A DNA stretch of 64,000 nt from Streptosporangium sp. NBC_01495 (GTDB taxonomy: Bacteria > Actinomycetota > Actinomycetes > Streptosporangiales > Streptosporangiaceae), in contig NZ_CP109430.1 in assembly GCF_036250735.1 (NCBI RefSeq), forward strand, positions 3,410,001 to 3,474,000, read 5' to 3'. The stretch's first letter is position 1. Each line of letters opens with the position of its first letter. Below are positions 1 through 7,363 of the stretch, piece by piece. Position numbers and translations under genes: made by a program. The notes beneath the pieces are model-generated. The model was given only the letters and a program-made list of their open reading frames with translations, searched no databases and had not been told where the DNA came from.

Positions 1-204
1 ATGCCGGGCGGCGCGCTCGCCGGGAGTGTCGGGGAACTGATCGGGACGGGCCCCGGCAGGGGTATCGCCCTGATCTTCCTGATCGACGGGCTCCTGCTCG
101 TCGCCCTCGCGGTCACGACGTTCGTCCTTCCCCGGCTCCGCCGCCTGGAGCGCGAGATCCCCGACGCGCCCAGGACGGACGCCGCACCCGCCCCGGTCTC
201 CTGA
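1..204 (+). CDS. C-terminal end of a membrane transporter (MFS-like), partial
   Basis: Only the last 67 codons lie in the window, so base 1 is not a real start and coding continues to the left. What is visible is one long hydrophobic helix (about residues 21-42), then a short basic stretch (RLRRLER) and a Pro/Ala-rich tail. This is the usual end of a 12- or 14-TM major facilitator permease: last membrane helix, then a positively charged cytoplasmic tail. The family call rests on that pattern alone and the substrate cannot be told. The methyltransferase follows in the same direction after about 157 bp holding a short tandem repeat, so co-transcription is possible but unproven. Confidence 0.5.
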   Translation: MPGGALAGSVGELIGTGPGRGIALIFLIDGLLLVALAVTTFVLPRLRRLEREIPDAPRTDAAPAPVS

Positions 205-235
205 CCCCTACCGACTTCACGAACGGCGACCTCCG

Positions 236-299
236 CGACCCGCACCCCTTACGACCCGCACCCCTTACGACCCGCACCCTTTACGACCCGTACCCCTCA
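236..299. repeat. Four tandem copies of a 16-bp unit
   Basis: The unit CGACCCGCACCCCTTA occurs at 236-251 and 252-267 exactly, then with one or a few changes at 268-283 and 284-299. Decayed pieces (CGACCC, ACGAACC) continue to about 355, just before the methyltransferase start. It is a C-rich, non-palindromic array filling most of a 157-bp gap; a slippage-generated minisatellite is the simplest reading. Confidence 0.85.
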
Positions 300-361
300 C
301 GAATCCGCGACCCCGCGAACCGTACCCCCCCACGAACCGCGACCCTTACGAACGAGGTCCG

Positions 362-1393
362 ATGCCGCTGCACCTGACACCCGAGGACGCCCGCCGCTAC
401 CTGGAGAGCGGAGAGGCGCCCGGTCCCCATCTCGACGTGATCGGCGCCATGTCGGCGCACGCCGCCGCGGCCGGGGTCCGGCTCGGCCTGTTCGAGGCCC
501 TGGCGGACGGGCCCAGAGACCTGCCCGAGCTGGCCGCCGGGCTCGGTGCCGACCGGGACGGCCTGCGCGTCCTGCTCGGCGCGCTCGCCGCGACCGGATA
601 CGTGACGTCCGAGCCCGGCGGGTACGCGCTGACCGCCGTGTCCCGCCCGCTGCTCGGCGGGTACGGCAACACGCTGCTGTTCTGGCAGGAGGTCCTGGCC
701 GGGCTCTGGGGCGGGCTGGAGGAGTCGGTGCGCTCCGGCAGGCGCGGCGCGGACTTCTACACCTGGATGGCAGGGCGCCCCGAGGTGCTGGCCCGCTTCC
801 AGCGGTTGCTCCAGGACCAGGCGGGATGGCTGGCGGAGGAGATCGCCGCCGTCGTCCCCCTGCCGGACGGCTCCTCCCGGCTGCTCGACCTGGGCGGGGG
901 GCACGCCCGCTACAGCATCGCCTACTGCCGCGACCGCCCTGATCTGCGCGCCACCGTCGTCGACCTGCCCTCGGGGCTCGAGGCGGGCCGCTCGGCGGTG
1001 GACTCGGCGGGGATGGCCGGCCGCGTCACCCTCCTCGCCGGGGACATCCTGGGCGATCTCCCGTACCGGGACCAGGACGCCGTGCTGCTGTTCAACCTGC
1101 TGCACGGCTTCGGCGAGGAGCAGGCATCGGCCCTGCTGCGGGCGGCGGCGCGCACGCTGCGCCCCGGCGGGGTCGCGCTGGTGCTCGACCGGGATCCCGG
1201 CCATCCGGGGGACGCGGCGGCGCGGGCCTTCACCCCGCTCTTCGAGCTCAACCTGCACCACACCCAGGGCGGGCGCCTGTACTCCCCGGAGACGGTCACC
1301 CGATGGCTCGCCGAGGCCGGTTGTCATGAACCGAGGGAGTATGTCCTGACACGCTCCCCGGCCCACCTTCTGACAGTCGCCACCAGGGCGTGA
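362..1393 (+). CDS. SAM-dependent O-methyltransferase (acetylserotonin/hydroxyindole OMT type)
   Basis: A 343-residue protein with the two-part layout of small-molecule O-methyltransferases. An N-terminal winged-helix dimerisation domain (about residues 20-100) precedes a Rossmann SAM-binding domain with LLDLGGG near residues 174-180. The stretch LLHGFGEE (His near residue 248) sits where plant-type OMTs carry the catalytic His of the HDW motif. These enzymes methylate hydroxyls of aromatic or polyketide metabolites; the acceptor here is unknown. The ATG at 362 follows ACGAACGAGG. It lies behind a transporter end, a pairing common in specialised-metabolite export and tailoring, but no other biosynthetic gene is adjacent in the window. 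Confidence 0.87.
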   Translation: MPLHLTPEDARRYLESGEAPGPHLDVIGAMSAHAAAAGVRLGLFEALADGPRDLPELAAGLGADRDGLRVLLGALAATGYVTSEPGGYALTAVSRPLLGGYGNTLLFWQEVLAGLWGGLEESVRSGRRGADFYTWMAGRPEVLARFQRLLQDQAGWLAEEIAAVVPLPDGSSRLLDLGGGHARYSIAYCRDRPDLRATVVDLPSGLEAGRSAVDSAGMAGRVTLLAGDILGDLPYRDQDAVLLFNLLHGFGEEQASALLRAAARTLRPGGVALVLDRDPGHPGDAAARAFTPLFELNLHHTQGGRLYSPETVTRWLAEAGCHEPREYVLTRSPAHLLTVATRA

Positions 1394-1575
1394 TCCGCGC
1401 GGGCGGCGCCCCGGGACCCGGCCTCCTCGGCTCCGCGCGCGGCTCTCCCGGCTCGCGGAAGTGAAACGGATGTAACGGTCTGCTGTACGTCCGTCACTCC
1501 GACCGCTGAGGGAACCCCGGGTGTGCGAAGATCTGCGCTGACGTACCGGCGGTAACGGCGATGGAGCGTACCATT

Positions 1576-2841
1576 ATGAACTCGACGAGGCCGTTGGCCG
1601 CTCCCGTGGCGGGGGTTTTCATGGCGGGAAGCATGCTCGTCGCCGTGCCCGGAGCCACCGCGGCCACGGCGGGCACCGTCTACTACGTCGACTCCAGGTC
1701 CGGCGACGACTCCGCCGCCGGGACCTCGGCCGCGGTGGCCTGGCGCAGCCTGGACAACGTCAACGCCGCCACCCTGAGCCCGGGTGACACCGTGCGCCTC
1801 AAGCGCGGCGGCAGCTGGCCGGGCGCGCTGACGCTGTCGGGTCGGGGCACCGCCGCCAGCCCCATCTCGGTCGAGCCGTACGGCAAGGGCGCGGCCCCGA
1901 GGATCAGCGGCAGGGACGCGGCCTGCGTGGTGATCTCGGGCTCCTACGTGCGGATCGTGGGGATACGGGCCAGTAACTGCCAGTGGGCCGGCTTCGAGGT
2001 CGTCGGCAGCCGCAACGAGCTCGACCGCGTCATCGCCGACCGCAACATCGCCGGGGTCCTCTTCGACGGCGCGCGCAACGTCGTCAAGAACAGCGTCCTG
2101 AGCGACAACAACCGCATGAGCGTCAACGACGAGGGTGGTGACGACGACTCCGGCGCCTTCGGCGTGCTGCTCAACGGCGACGACAACCTCGTCACCGGAA
2201 ACACGATCACCGGCAGCTACGCGAGCAGCAAGGACTACGGCACCGACGGCGCCGCCGTCGAGGTGTTCAACGGCGACCGCAACCGGATCACCCACAACGT
2301 CGCCAGGAACAACGAGACCTTCGTCGAGCTCGGCGCGGAGAAGGGCAAGACCGCCGGGGACAACGTCTTCGCCCACAACGTGGTCACCTCCTCGCGCAGG
2401 GGCTCCTTCCTCATCACCCGCGGCCCCCGCCACGTGGTCGGGCCGGTGAAGGGCACCGTCGCGGTGCACAACTCGGTCTACCTGCCCGCCCGTAAGACCC
2501 TCGGCTGGGCCTGCCACGACGGCTGCTCCCCGGGAATCCTGAGGCTGCGCAACAACATCATCGTGGTCGGCGGCGAGGTGGGTTTCGAGGACGGCAAGGG
2601 GGCCGACGAGAACGCCGGCGTCTACAAGGGCCGCTCCCTCAAGTTCAAGCTCGGCCCCCGGTCGATCGTGGCCGACCCCCGCTTCAGGAGCCGGACGGAC
2701 CTGCGCCTGCGCCCCGGTTCCCCGGCGCTCGGCCGCGGCGTCAAACTCGGCCCCACCTGGTACGGAGGGGCGGGCCTCGCCCGGGACCTCTCCGGCGCCG
2801 CGCTGTCCGCGGCCCCCGCCGCCGGGGCCTACCAGTCCTGA
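1576..2841 (+). CDS. Secreted right-handed parallel beta-helix repeat protein
   Basis: About 421 residues. The ATG at 1576 is preferred because GGAG lies 9 bases upstream; an in-frame ATG at 1561 lacks a ribosome site. A Sec signal peptide (about residues 1-34, ending near ATAATA) is followed by YYVDSRSGDD, a typical opening of secreted pectate-lyase-like beta-helix proteins. The middle has repeated N-rich, V/I-spaced turns (for example RNVVKNSVLSDNN and DNLVTGNTITGS), the signature of parallel beta-helix coils. Relatives include polysaccharide lyases and hydrolases, but no catalytic residues can be assigned, so the carbohydrate role is inference. It appears monocistronic. Confidence 0.85.
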   Translation: MNSTRPLAAPVAGVFMAGSMLVAVPGATAATAGTVYYVDSRSGDDSAAGTSAAVAWRSLDNVNAATLSPGDTVRLKRGGSWPGALTLSGRGTAASPISVEPYGKGAAPRISGRDAACVVISGSYVRIVGIRASNCQWAGFEVVGSRNELDRVIADRNIAGVLFDGARNVVKNSVLSDNNRMSVNDEGGDDDSGAFGVLLNGDDNLVTGNTITGSYASSKDYGTDGAAVEVFNGDRNRITHNVARNNETFVELGAEKGKTAGDNVFAHNVVTSSRRGSFLITRGPRHVVGPVKGTVAVHNSVYLPARKTLGWACHDGCSPGILRLRNNIIVVGGEVGFEDGKGADENAGVYKGRSLKFKLGPRSIVADPRFRSRTDLRLRPGSPALGRGVKLGPTWYGGAGLARDLSGAALSAAPAAGAYQS

Positions 2842-2935
2842 TTTTTACGCATTTCGGGTCTTATTCTGGACATCTCCCCGGAACCTTCGTGAAACCTGGC
2901 TAGGACAGTCTGGTGCGCAGAGCGAGGTGATCGGC

Positions 2936-3574
2936 ATGATGTTGCGGCTACGTGTTTCCTTTCCCGACAGGCCCGGCGCCCTGGGCCAGGCGGCCCGGGT
3001 GCTCGGCACGCTGGGTGCGGACATCCTCCAGGTGACGGTCCTGGAACGTGAGGTCGGCAGGGCGGTGGACGACTTCACCGTCTCCTGGCCCGGCACCGTG
3101 GACGCGGAGACGGTCAGGGACCGGCTCTCGGGCGTCCCGGGGATGCGCGTCGAGGGGGTCTGGCCCACCCGCGAGATCCCCGGCGCCGCGCCCGACTACG
3201 ACCTGCTGAAGCACGTCGCCGCCGACCCGGGCAGGGCCCTCGCCACCCTCGTGGACGCCGTGCCCGACCTGGTGAGCGCCGAGTGGGCGGTGATCGTGTC
3301 GCCGGAGAGCGGAGAGCTCGTCCACCGCAGCTGGCAGGCCCCGGAGGTCCTCGACGAGACGGGTGGTCTCGTCGGTGTCAAGGCGGCCGATCTCGCCACG
3401 TTGCGGCCCGCCGTCCTCGGTTCCGGGCGGTACCAGTTGATGAGCCTCCCGGTGCCGGGGACGAGCCGGCACCTGGTCCTGGCCAGGACCGACGGTCCGC
3501 CCTTCCATCGTGCGGAGCTGGACCGTGCCATGCGCGTCCTGGAGGTCGTCTCCATCATGGGGCGTACCTCCTGA
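2936..3574 (+). CDS. ACT-domain regulatory protein with a GAF-like C-terminal half
   Basis: About 212 residues. The ATG at 2936 lies 8 bases after AGCGAGG; a GTG at 2927 is an in-frame alternative. Residues 1-75 form an ACT domain (LRLRVSFPDRPGALGQAARV, then a second strand LGADILQVTVLE), the fold that binds amino acids in metabolic enzymes and regulators. The rest (about 85-210) resembles a small GAF-like sensor half (AEWAVIVSPESGEL, YQLMSLPVPG). No enzyme or DNA-binding domain is present, so it probably senses an amino-acid-like ligand and acts on a partner. It is followed by a hairpin terminator and seems to be transcribed alone. Confidence 0.8.
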   Translation: MMLRLRVSFPDRPGALGQAARVLGTLGADILQVTVLEREVGRAVDDFTVSWPGTVDAETVRDRLSGVPGMRVEGVWPTREIPGAAPDYDLLKHVAADPGRALATLVDAVPDLVSAEWAVIVSPESGELVHRSWQAPEVLDETGGLVGVKAADLATLRPAVLGSGRYQLMSLPVPGTSRHLVLARTDGPPFHRAELDRAMRVLEVVSIMGRTS

Positions 3575-3617
3575 ATTCCAGCGTTTCCGATATGTCGGTT
3601 ATGGGGTAGGAAGGCTA

Positions 3618-3638
3618 GGAGTGGCTTGGCGCCACTCC
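3618..3638. terminator. Hairpin after the ACT-domain gene
   Basis: GGAGTGGC (3618-3625) and GCCACTCC (3631-3638) are perfect complements around the loop TTGGC, 44 bases after the stop codon at 3574. No U-tract follows, as is usual for high-GC actinobacterial terminators. Confidence 0.65.
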
Positions 3639-3807
3639 CGTGACCGTGCCTTCCCACCCGTCGTGCCCGGTCCCGCCCACCGCGGGCGGCCGGGGTCCGC
3701 CCGGCGGGACGGTGGCCGCCGCGCACACCCGCATCAGATCTCCCCCCGATAGACGCCGCAGGTCGTATCGGTACCGGGCCCCGCGGGTCCGCGAGGAGGG
3801 CAGCCTG

Positions 3808-4560
3808 ATGCCTAAGCGCCACCATGTCGTGACGATGAGCCTGCTGGGGCTCTTTCTGGGAGCGAGCACGGCCTGCGGGAGCGGGGGCCCGACCGTCACG
3901 GACGCCGCTCCCGCTGTCCCGGCGTGGGCCTCCGACCTCACGCGAAGCCCCGGTCCCGGGCAGAGCGCCGGGCCTGGCGCGAGCACCGCTCCCGGTACCG
4001 GTCCCGCGGGGAGCGCGGTACCCGTGCCCGACGGGTTCAAGCAGATCGGGGGTCCGGCCAACGGCGTCGTCGTCGCGGTCCCGAAGGACTGGGTCGCGCT
4101 CGACCTGACCAAGGACGACCTCGACAAGGGGCTGAGGAACAGCGGTCTGTCGGGCCCCACGCTGGAGCAGGCCAAGAAGAGCCTGCAGACCCTGGTCGAC
4201 AACAACGGCCTCTGGGCGTCGGACGCGGACTCGGCGAAGACCTCCATGAACGGATTTCCCACCAACCTCAACGCCTTCTGCCAGGCCGGGCGGCAGATCT
4301 CGACGGAACAGCTGCTCAGGGACACCAGAAAGCAGCTGGAACAGCTCAACGCCAAGGTCATCGAGGCGAGGAAGGTGCGGATCGGCTCCAGGGAGGCGGC
4401 GCGGATCGTCTACTCGTTCGCGACCAACGGCGTCGACGTCCGGGGCACCCAGTACTACGTGCCGGCCGGGAACAAGACCTGCATCGTCACGCTCAGCACC
4501 GACGCCGAGGGCAAGCAGGAACTGTTCGACCGGATCGGTGAGACGATCACGACGGTCTGA
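3808..4560 (+). CDS. Secreted lipoprotein of unknown function
   Basis: About 250 residues. ATG 3808 is chosen because GAGGAGGG ends 7 bases upstream and because it places a lipoprotein signal at the N-terminus: basic MPKRHH, a hydrophobic core, then the lipobox GASTAC. A low-complexity Ser/Pro/Gly/Ala linker (about residues 40-75) leads to a folded domain with alternating strands and helices. This is the organisation of actinobacterial surface lipoproteins anchored to the membrane outer face. Two cysteines in the mature domain (NAFCQAG and NKTCIV) could form a disulfide. I recognise no enzyme family. It converges on the sugar ABC ATPase gene. Confidence 0.8.
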   Translation: MPKRHHVVTMSLLGLFLGASTACGSGGPTVTDAAPAVPAWASDLTRSPGPGQSAGPGASTAPGTGPAGSAVPVPDGFKQIGGPANGVVVAVPKDWVALDLTKDDLDKGLRNSGLSGPTLEQAKKSLQTLVDNNGLWASDADSAKTSMNGFPTNLNAFCQAGRQISTEQLLRDTRKQLEQLNAKVIEARKVRIGSREAARIVYSFATNGVDVRGTQYYVPAGNKTCIVTLSTDAEGKQELFDRIGETITTV

Positions 4561-4638
4561 CCGGCGCCCGGGACCCCGCGCGACAGGCCCCCCGGCCCCG
4601 TACGGCCGCCGTCCCGCCATGTCGTTGGCGGTGTCGCG

Positions 4639-5928
4639 TCACCGCTGCGGCGGGTCGATGCGGGCGCCGTCCATGGTGAAGAGCATCAGGCGGGTGACGT
4701 CGACACCCACCCGGGCCGGCTCTCCGGCCCGCCAGACCGGGCGGGAGCCCAGGCGGACGATGAGGTCGGCCCGGCGGTGGTGGCCGCTGACCTGCTCCTG
4801 CTCCTGCTGCGGCTCGGCGTCCTCGTCGAACGAGGCGCTGGGCATCATCCGCCGCAGCACCGAGCGGATCCGCCCGCCGACGAGGGGGACGCCCAGGCCG
4901 CCTGCCTTCTGCCGGGGGTCGGGAGGCTCGGGAACGGCCACGGAGGCCAGCCCGCTCTCGACGTAGGCGAGCCACTCGTGGCCGTGGTACTCCAGGGCCC
5001 GGACGCGGCCGAGGAAGGTCGGCCCCTCGAAGCTGTCGGGGACCGGGGCCAGGCAGTCGGGGCGCAGGCCGACGATGATCTGGTGGCCCACGTGCTGGGA
5101 GATGACGTACGCCCTGGGATCGGTCCAGGGGATCATGATCTGGTGCGGGCCGAAGTCCAGCAAAATGAACTGGTTCTGCGGGGTGCGGACGGTGGCCGCG
5201 AGCAGGTTGATCTGCTGGGAGCTGAGGAAGGCCGCGGTGAAGGCGGTCGCGGGGTCGTTGTAGACCTGCCCGGGAGTGCCGAGGTCCTGTAGGACACCGC
5301 GGTTCATGATGGCGATCCGGTCGGCCAGGGTGAGGGCCTCGACCTGGTCGTGCGTCACGTAGATCGTGGTCACCCCGAGGGAACGGACCAGCGACGAGAT
5401 CTCCATCCGGAGCTCGGTGCGCATGCCCGCGTCCAGGTTGGAGAGCGGCTCGTCCATCAGGAAGAGCGAGGGCTGGCGGACGATCGCGCGGCCCATCGCC
5501 ACGCGCTGGCGCTGGCCACCGGAGAGCGTTCCAGGGCGCCGTTCGAGGGTGTCGTCGATGTGCAACGCCTTGGACAGCTCCGTCACACGCTCCCTGACCA
5601 GCGCGGGGTCGGCCTTGGCGATCTCCAGGGGGAAGGCGATGTTGCCGCGTACCGTCCGGTGCGGGTAGAGCGCGCCGTTCTGGAACACCATGGCCACGTC
5701 GCGGTCGCGGGGAGCGAGCTCGTTGGCGAGCGTGCCGCCCAGCCACAGGTCCCCGTCGGTGACCTCCTCCAGGCCCGCGATCATCCGGAGTAAGGTGGAC
5801 TTACCGCAGCCCGAGGGACCTAGCAGGACGAGAAACTCCCCGTTTTCCGCGCGCAGACTCATGCGGTCGACCGCGAGGTATCCACCCGGGTATACCTTGC
5901 TCACGTTGTCGAGGACGACGGTACTCAT
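4639..5928 (-). CDS. ABC transporter ATP-binding protein, MsiK/MalK/UgpC family
   Basis: 429 residues. Walker A GPSGCGKST (37-45), Q-loop VFQNGALYP, signature LSGGQ (135-139), Walker B LFLMDE (155-160), D-loop and switch His193 are all intact. The C-terminal half carries the TOBE/MOP regulatory region of carbohydrate-importer ATPases, with an unusual acidic Gln/Glu-rich insert (about residues 365-385, DEDAEPQQEQEQ). No permease or binding protein is adjacent, fitting actinobacterial MsiK-type ATPases that energise several sugar importers from an orphan locus; that sharing is inference. Divergence from a LacI-family gene suggests sugar-responsive control. Confidence 0.88.
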   Translation of the reverse strand: MSTVVLDNVSKVYPGGYLAVDRMSLRAENGEFLVLLGPSGCGKSTLLRMIAGLEEVTDGDLWLGGTLANELAPRDRDVAMVFQNGALYPHRTVRGNIAFPLEIAKADPALVRERVTELSKALHIDDTLERRPGTLSGGQRQRVAMGRAIVRQPSLFLMDEPLSNLDAGMRTELRMEISSLVRSLGVTTIYVTHDQVEALTLADRIAIMNRGVLQDLGTPGQVYNDPATAFTAAFLSSQQINLLAATVRTPQNQFILLDFGPHQIMIPWTDPRAYVISQHVGHQIIVGLRPDCLAPVPDSFEGPTFLGRVRALEYHGHEWLAYVESGLASVAVPEPPDPRQKAGGLGVPLVGGRIRSVLRRMMPSASFDEDAEPQQEQEQVSGHHRRADLIVRLGSRPVWRAGEPARVGVDVTRLMLFTMDGARIDPPQR

Positions 5929-6222
5929 GCGCGCTCGTTCCTCCCGGACGCCCCCGCCCGGATCCCAGCCGTGTGATTGATGAGGTAGTACATCGCGACA
6001 CTTGCCCGTGTGTCCATAGATGTCGTTAGAAATTGCTCATCTAATGGTTACTTCTCCGTTCCCGGGCGTAACGGTCAGTGTGACATCGGGCCTTTACCGG
6101 AGCGCCAGTACGAAGGTTGAAATGTTACAATTTGCGAAAAGTTGCAGAAACGAATTTCATAGAGAGTGCCGGATGCCGATCGGTTCGTGCCCGGTTCAGC
6201 CGCATGGTGGGGTGACTGCTTG
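5929..6222. promoter_or_regulatory. Divergent ABC-ATPase/LacI intergenic region with LacI-like half-sites
   Basis: This 290-bp stretch is clearly more AT-rich than its surroundings. It holds two tandem similar elements, TTGCGAAAA (6132-6140) and TTGCAGAAAC (6142-6151), which resemble half-sites bound by actinobacterial LacI-family sugar regulators, and a TTAGA...TCTAA inverted pair near 6026-6045. I could not fix -10/-35 boxes with confidence. Control by the adjacent LacI protein is inference. Confidence 0.5.
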
Positions 6223-7287
6223 ATGGACGGCGAGCTCGCGCAGACCTCCCGCTCCCGCTCCGACGGGACGACGATCCGGCTGGCCGACATCGCCGCGCAG
6301 GCCGGGGTGAGCGAGGCCACCGTCAGCCGGGTGCTCAACGGCAAGCCCAGCGTGTCGCAGTCGACCAGGCAGGCGGTGCTGACGGCTCTGGACCTGATGG
6401 GGTACGAGCGCCCGCAGCGGCTGCGCCAGCGCAGCAACGGGCTGATCGGCCTGGTCACCCCGGAGCTGGACAACCCCATCTTCCCGGTGTTCGCCCAGGC
6501 CATCGAGAAGGCGCTCACCCAGCACGGTTACACCCCGGTGCTGTGCACCCAGCTGCCCGGAGGCGCCCCCGAGGACGAGTTCACCGAACTCCTGATGGAC
6601 CGGGGGGTCAGCGGCATCGTCTTCGTCTCCGGGCTGCACGCCGACACCACGGCCAAGATGGACCGTTACACCCGCCTGATCGAACGCGGGCTGCCGATCG
6701 TCCTGCTCGACGGCTACAGCGAGCGGGTCGAGGCGCCGTTCATCTCCCCGGACGACCGGGCCGCGGCCCGGCTGGCCGTCCAGCACCTGGCCGACCTCGG
6801 CCACGAGCGCATCGGCCTGGCCGTGGGGCCGCGCCGGTTCGTGCCGGTGATCAGGAAGATCGAGGGCTACCGGCGGGCGATGTCCCAGCTGCTCGGTGTC
6901 ACGGACGTCGACGAGCTGATCTCGCACTCGCTGTTCTCCGTGGAGGGCGGCCAGGTCGCGACGGCGCAGTTGCTGGCGCGCGGCTGCACGGGGATCGTGT
7001 GCGCCTCGGACCTGATGGCGCTGGGCGCGATCAGGGCCTGCCGCGACCGCGGGCTGTCGGTGCCGGGAGACGTGTCGGTGGTGGGCTTCGACGACTCGCC
7101 GCTGATCGCGTTCACCGACCCGCCGCTGACCACCGTGCGCAAGCCCATCGGCGCGATGGCCTCGGCGGCGGTGGCGACCCTCCTGGAGGAGATCAACGGG
7201 GTCCGCGCCAAACACGTCGAGCTGATGTTCCAGCCCGAGCTCGTCGTCCGTCGCTCGACCGGCTCGGGCCCCCTGGTCAACCGTTAG
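6223..7287 (+). CDS. LacI-family transcriptional regulator
   Basis: About 354 residues from ATG 6223, where GGTGGGGTG lies upstream; an in-frame ATG at 6166 adds a poorly LacI-like extension. An N-terminal HTH (IRLADIAAQAGVSEATVSRV) with hinge motif VLNGKPSVS is followed by a periplasmic-binding-protein-like sensor domain (GLIGLVTPELDNPIFPVF, CASDLMALGAIRA, VVGFDDSPLI). Such proteins repress or activate sugar-uptake genes and release DNA on binding a sugar. Transcription diverges from the sugar ABC ATPase, its most likely target along with itself. The inducer is not deducible. Confidence 0.92.
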   Translation: MDGELAQTSRSRSDGTTIRLADIAAQAGVSEATVSRVLNGKPSVSQSTRQAVLTALDLMGYERPQRLRQRSNGLIGLVTPELDNPIFPVFAQAIEKALTQHGYTPVLCTQLPGGAPEDEFTELLMDRGVSGIVFVSGLHADTTAKMDRYTRLIERGLPIVLLDGYSERVEAPFISPDDRAAARLAVQHLADLGHERIGLAVGPRRFVPVIRKIEGYRRAMSQLLGVTDVDELISHSLFSVEGGQVATAQLLARGCTGIVCASDLMALGAIRACRDRGLSVPGDVSVVGFDDSPLIAFTDPPLTTVRKPIGAMASAAVATLLEEINGVRAKHVELMFQPELVVRRSTGSGPLVNR

Positions 7288-7303
7288 CCTCGGCGGGCTC
7301 GAA

Positions 7304-7324
7304 CCCCCGGTCGACCGCCGGGGG
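7304..7324. terminator. Bidirectional hairpin between convergent genes
   Basis: CCCCCGG (7304-7310) pairs with CCGGGGG (7318-7324) around TCGACCG. It lies between the LacI gene stop (7287) and the oxidoreductase stop (7364), which converge, so it could end both transcripts. Confidence 0.65.
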
Positions 7325-7363
7325 ACGCGGCCGGCCGGGTGCGAGCGTGGCCGGCGAGCGTCG

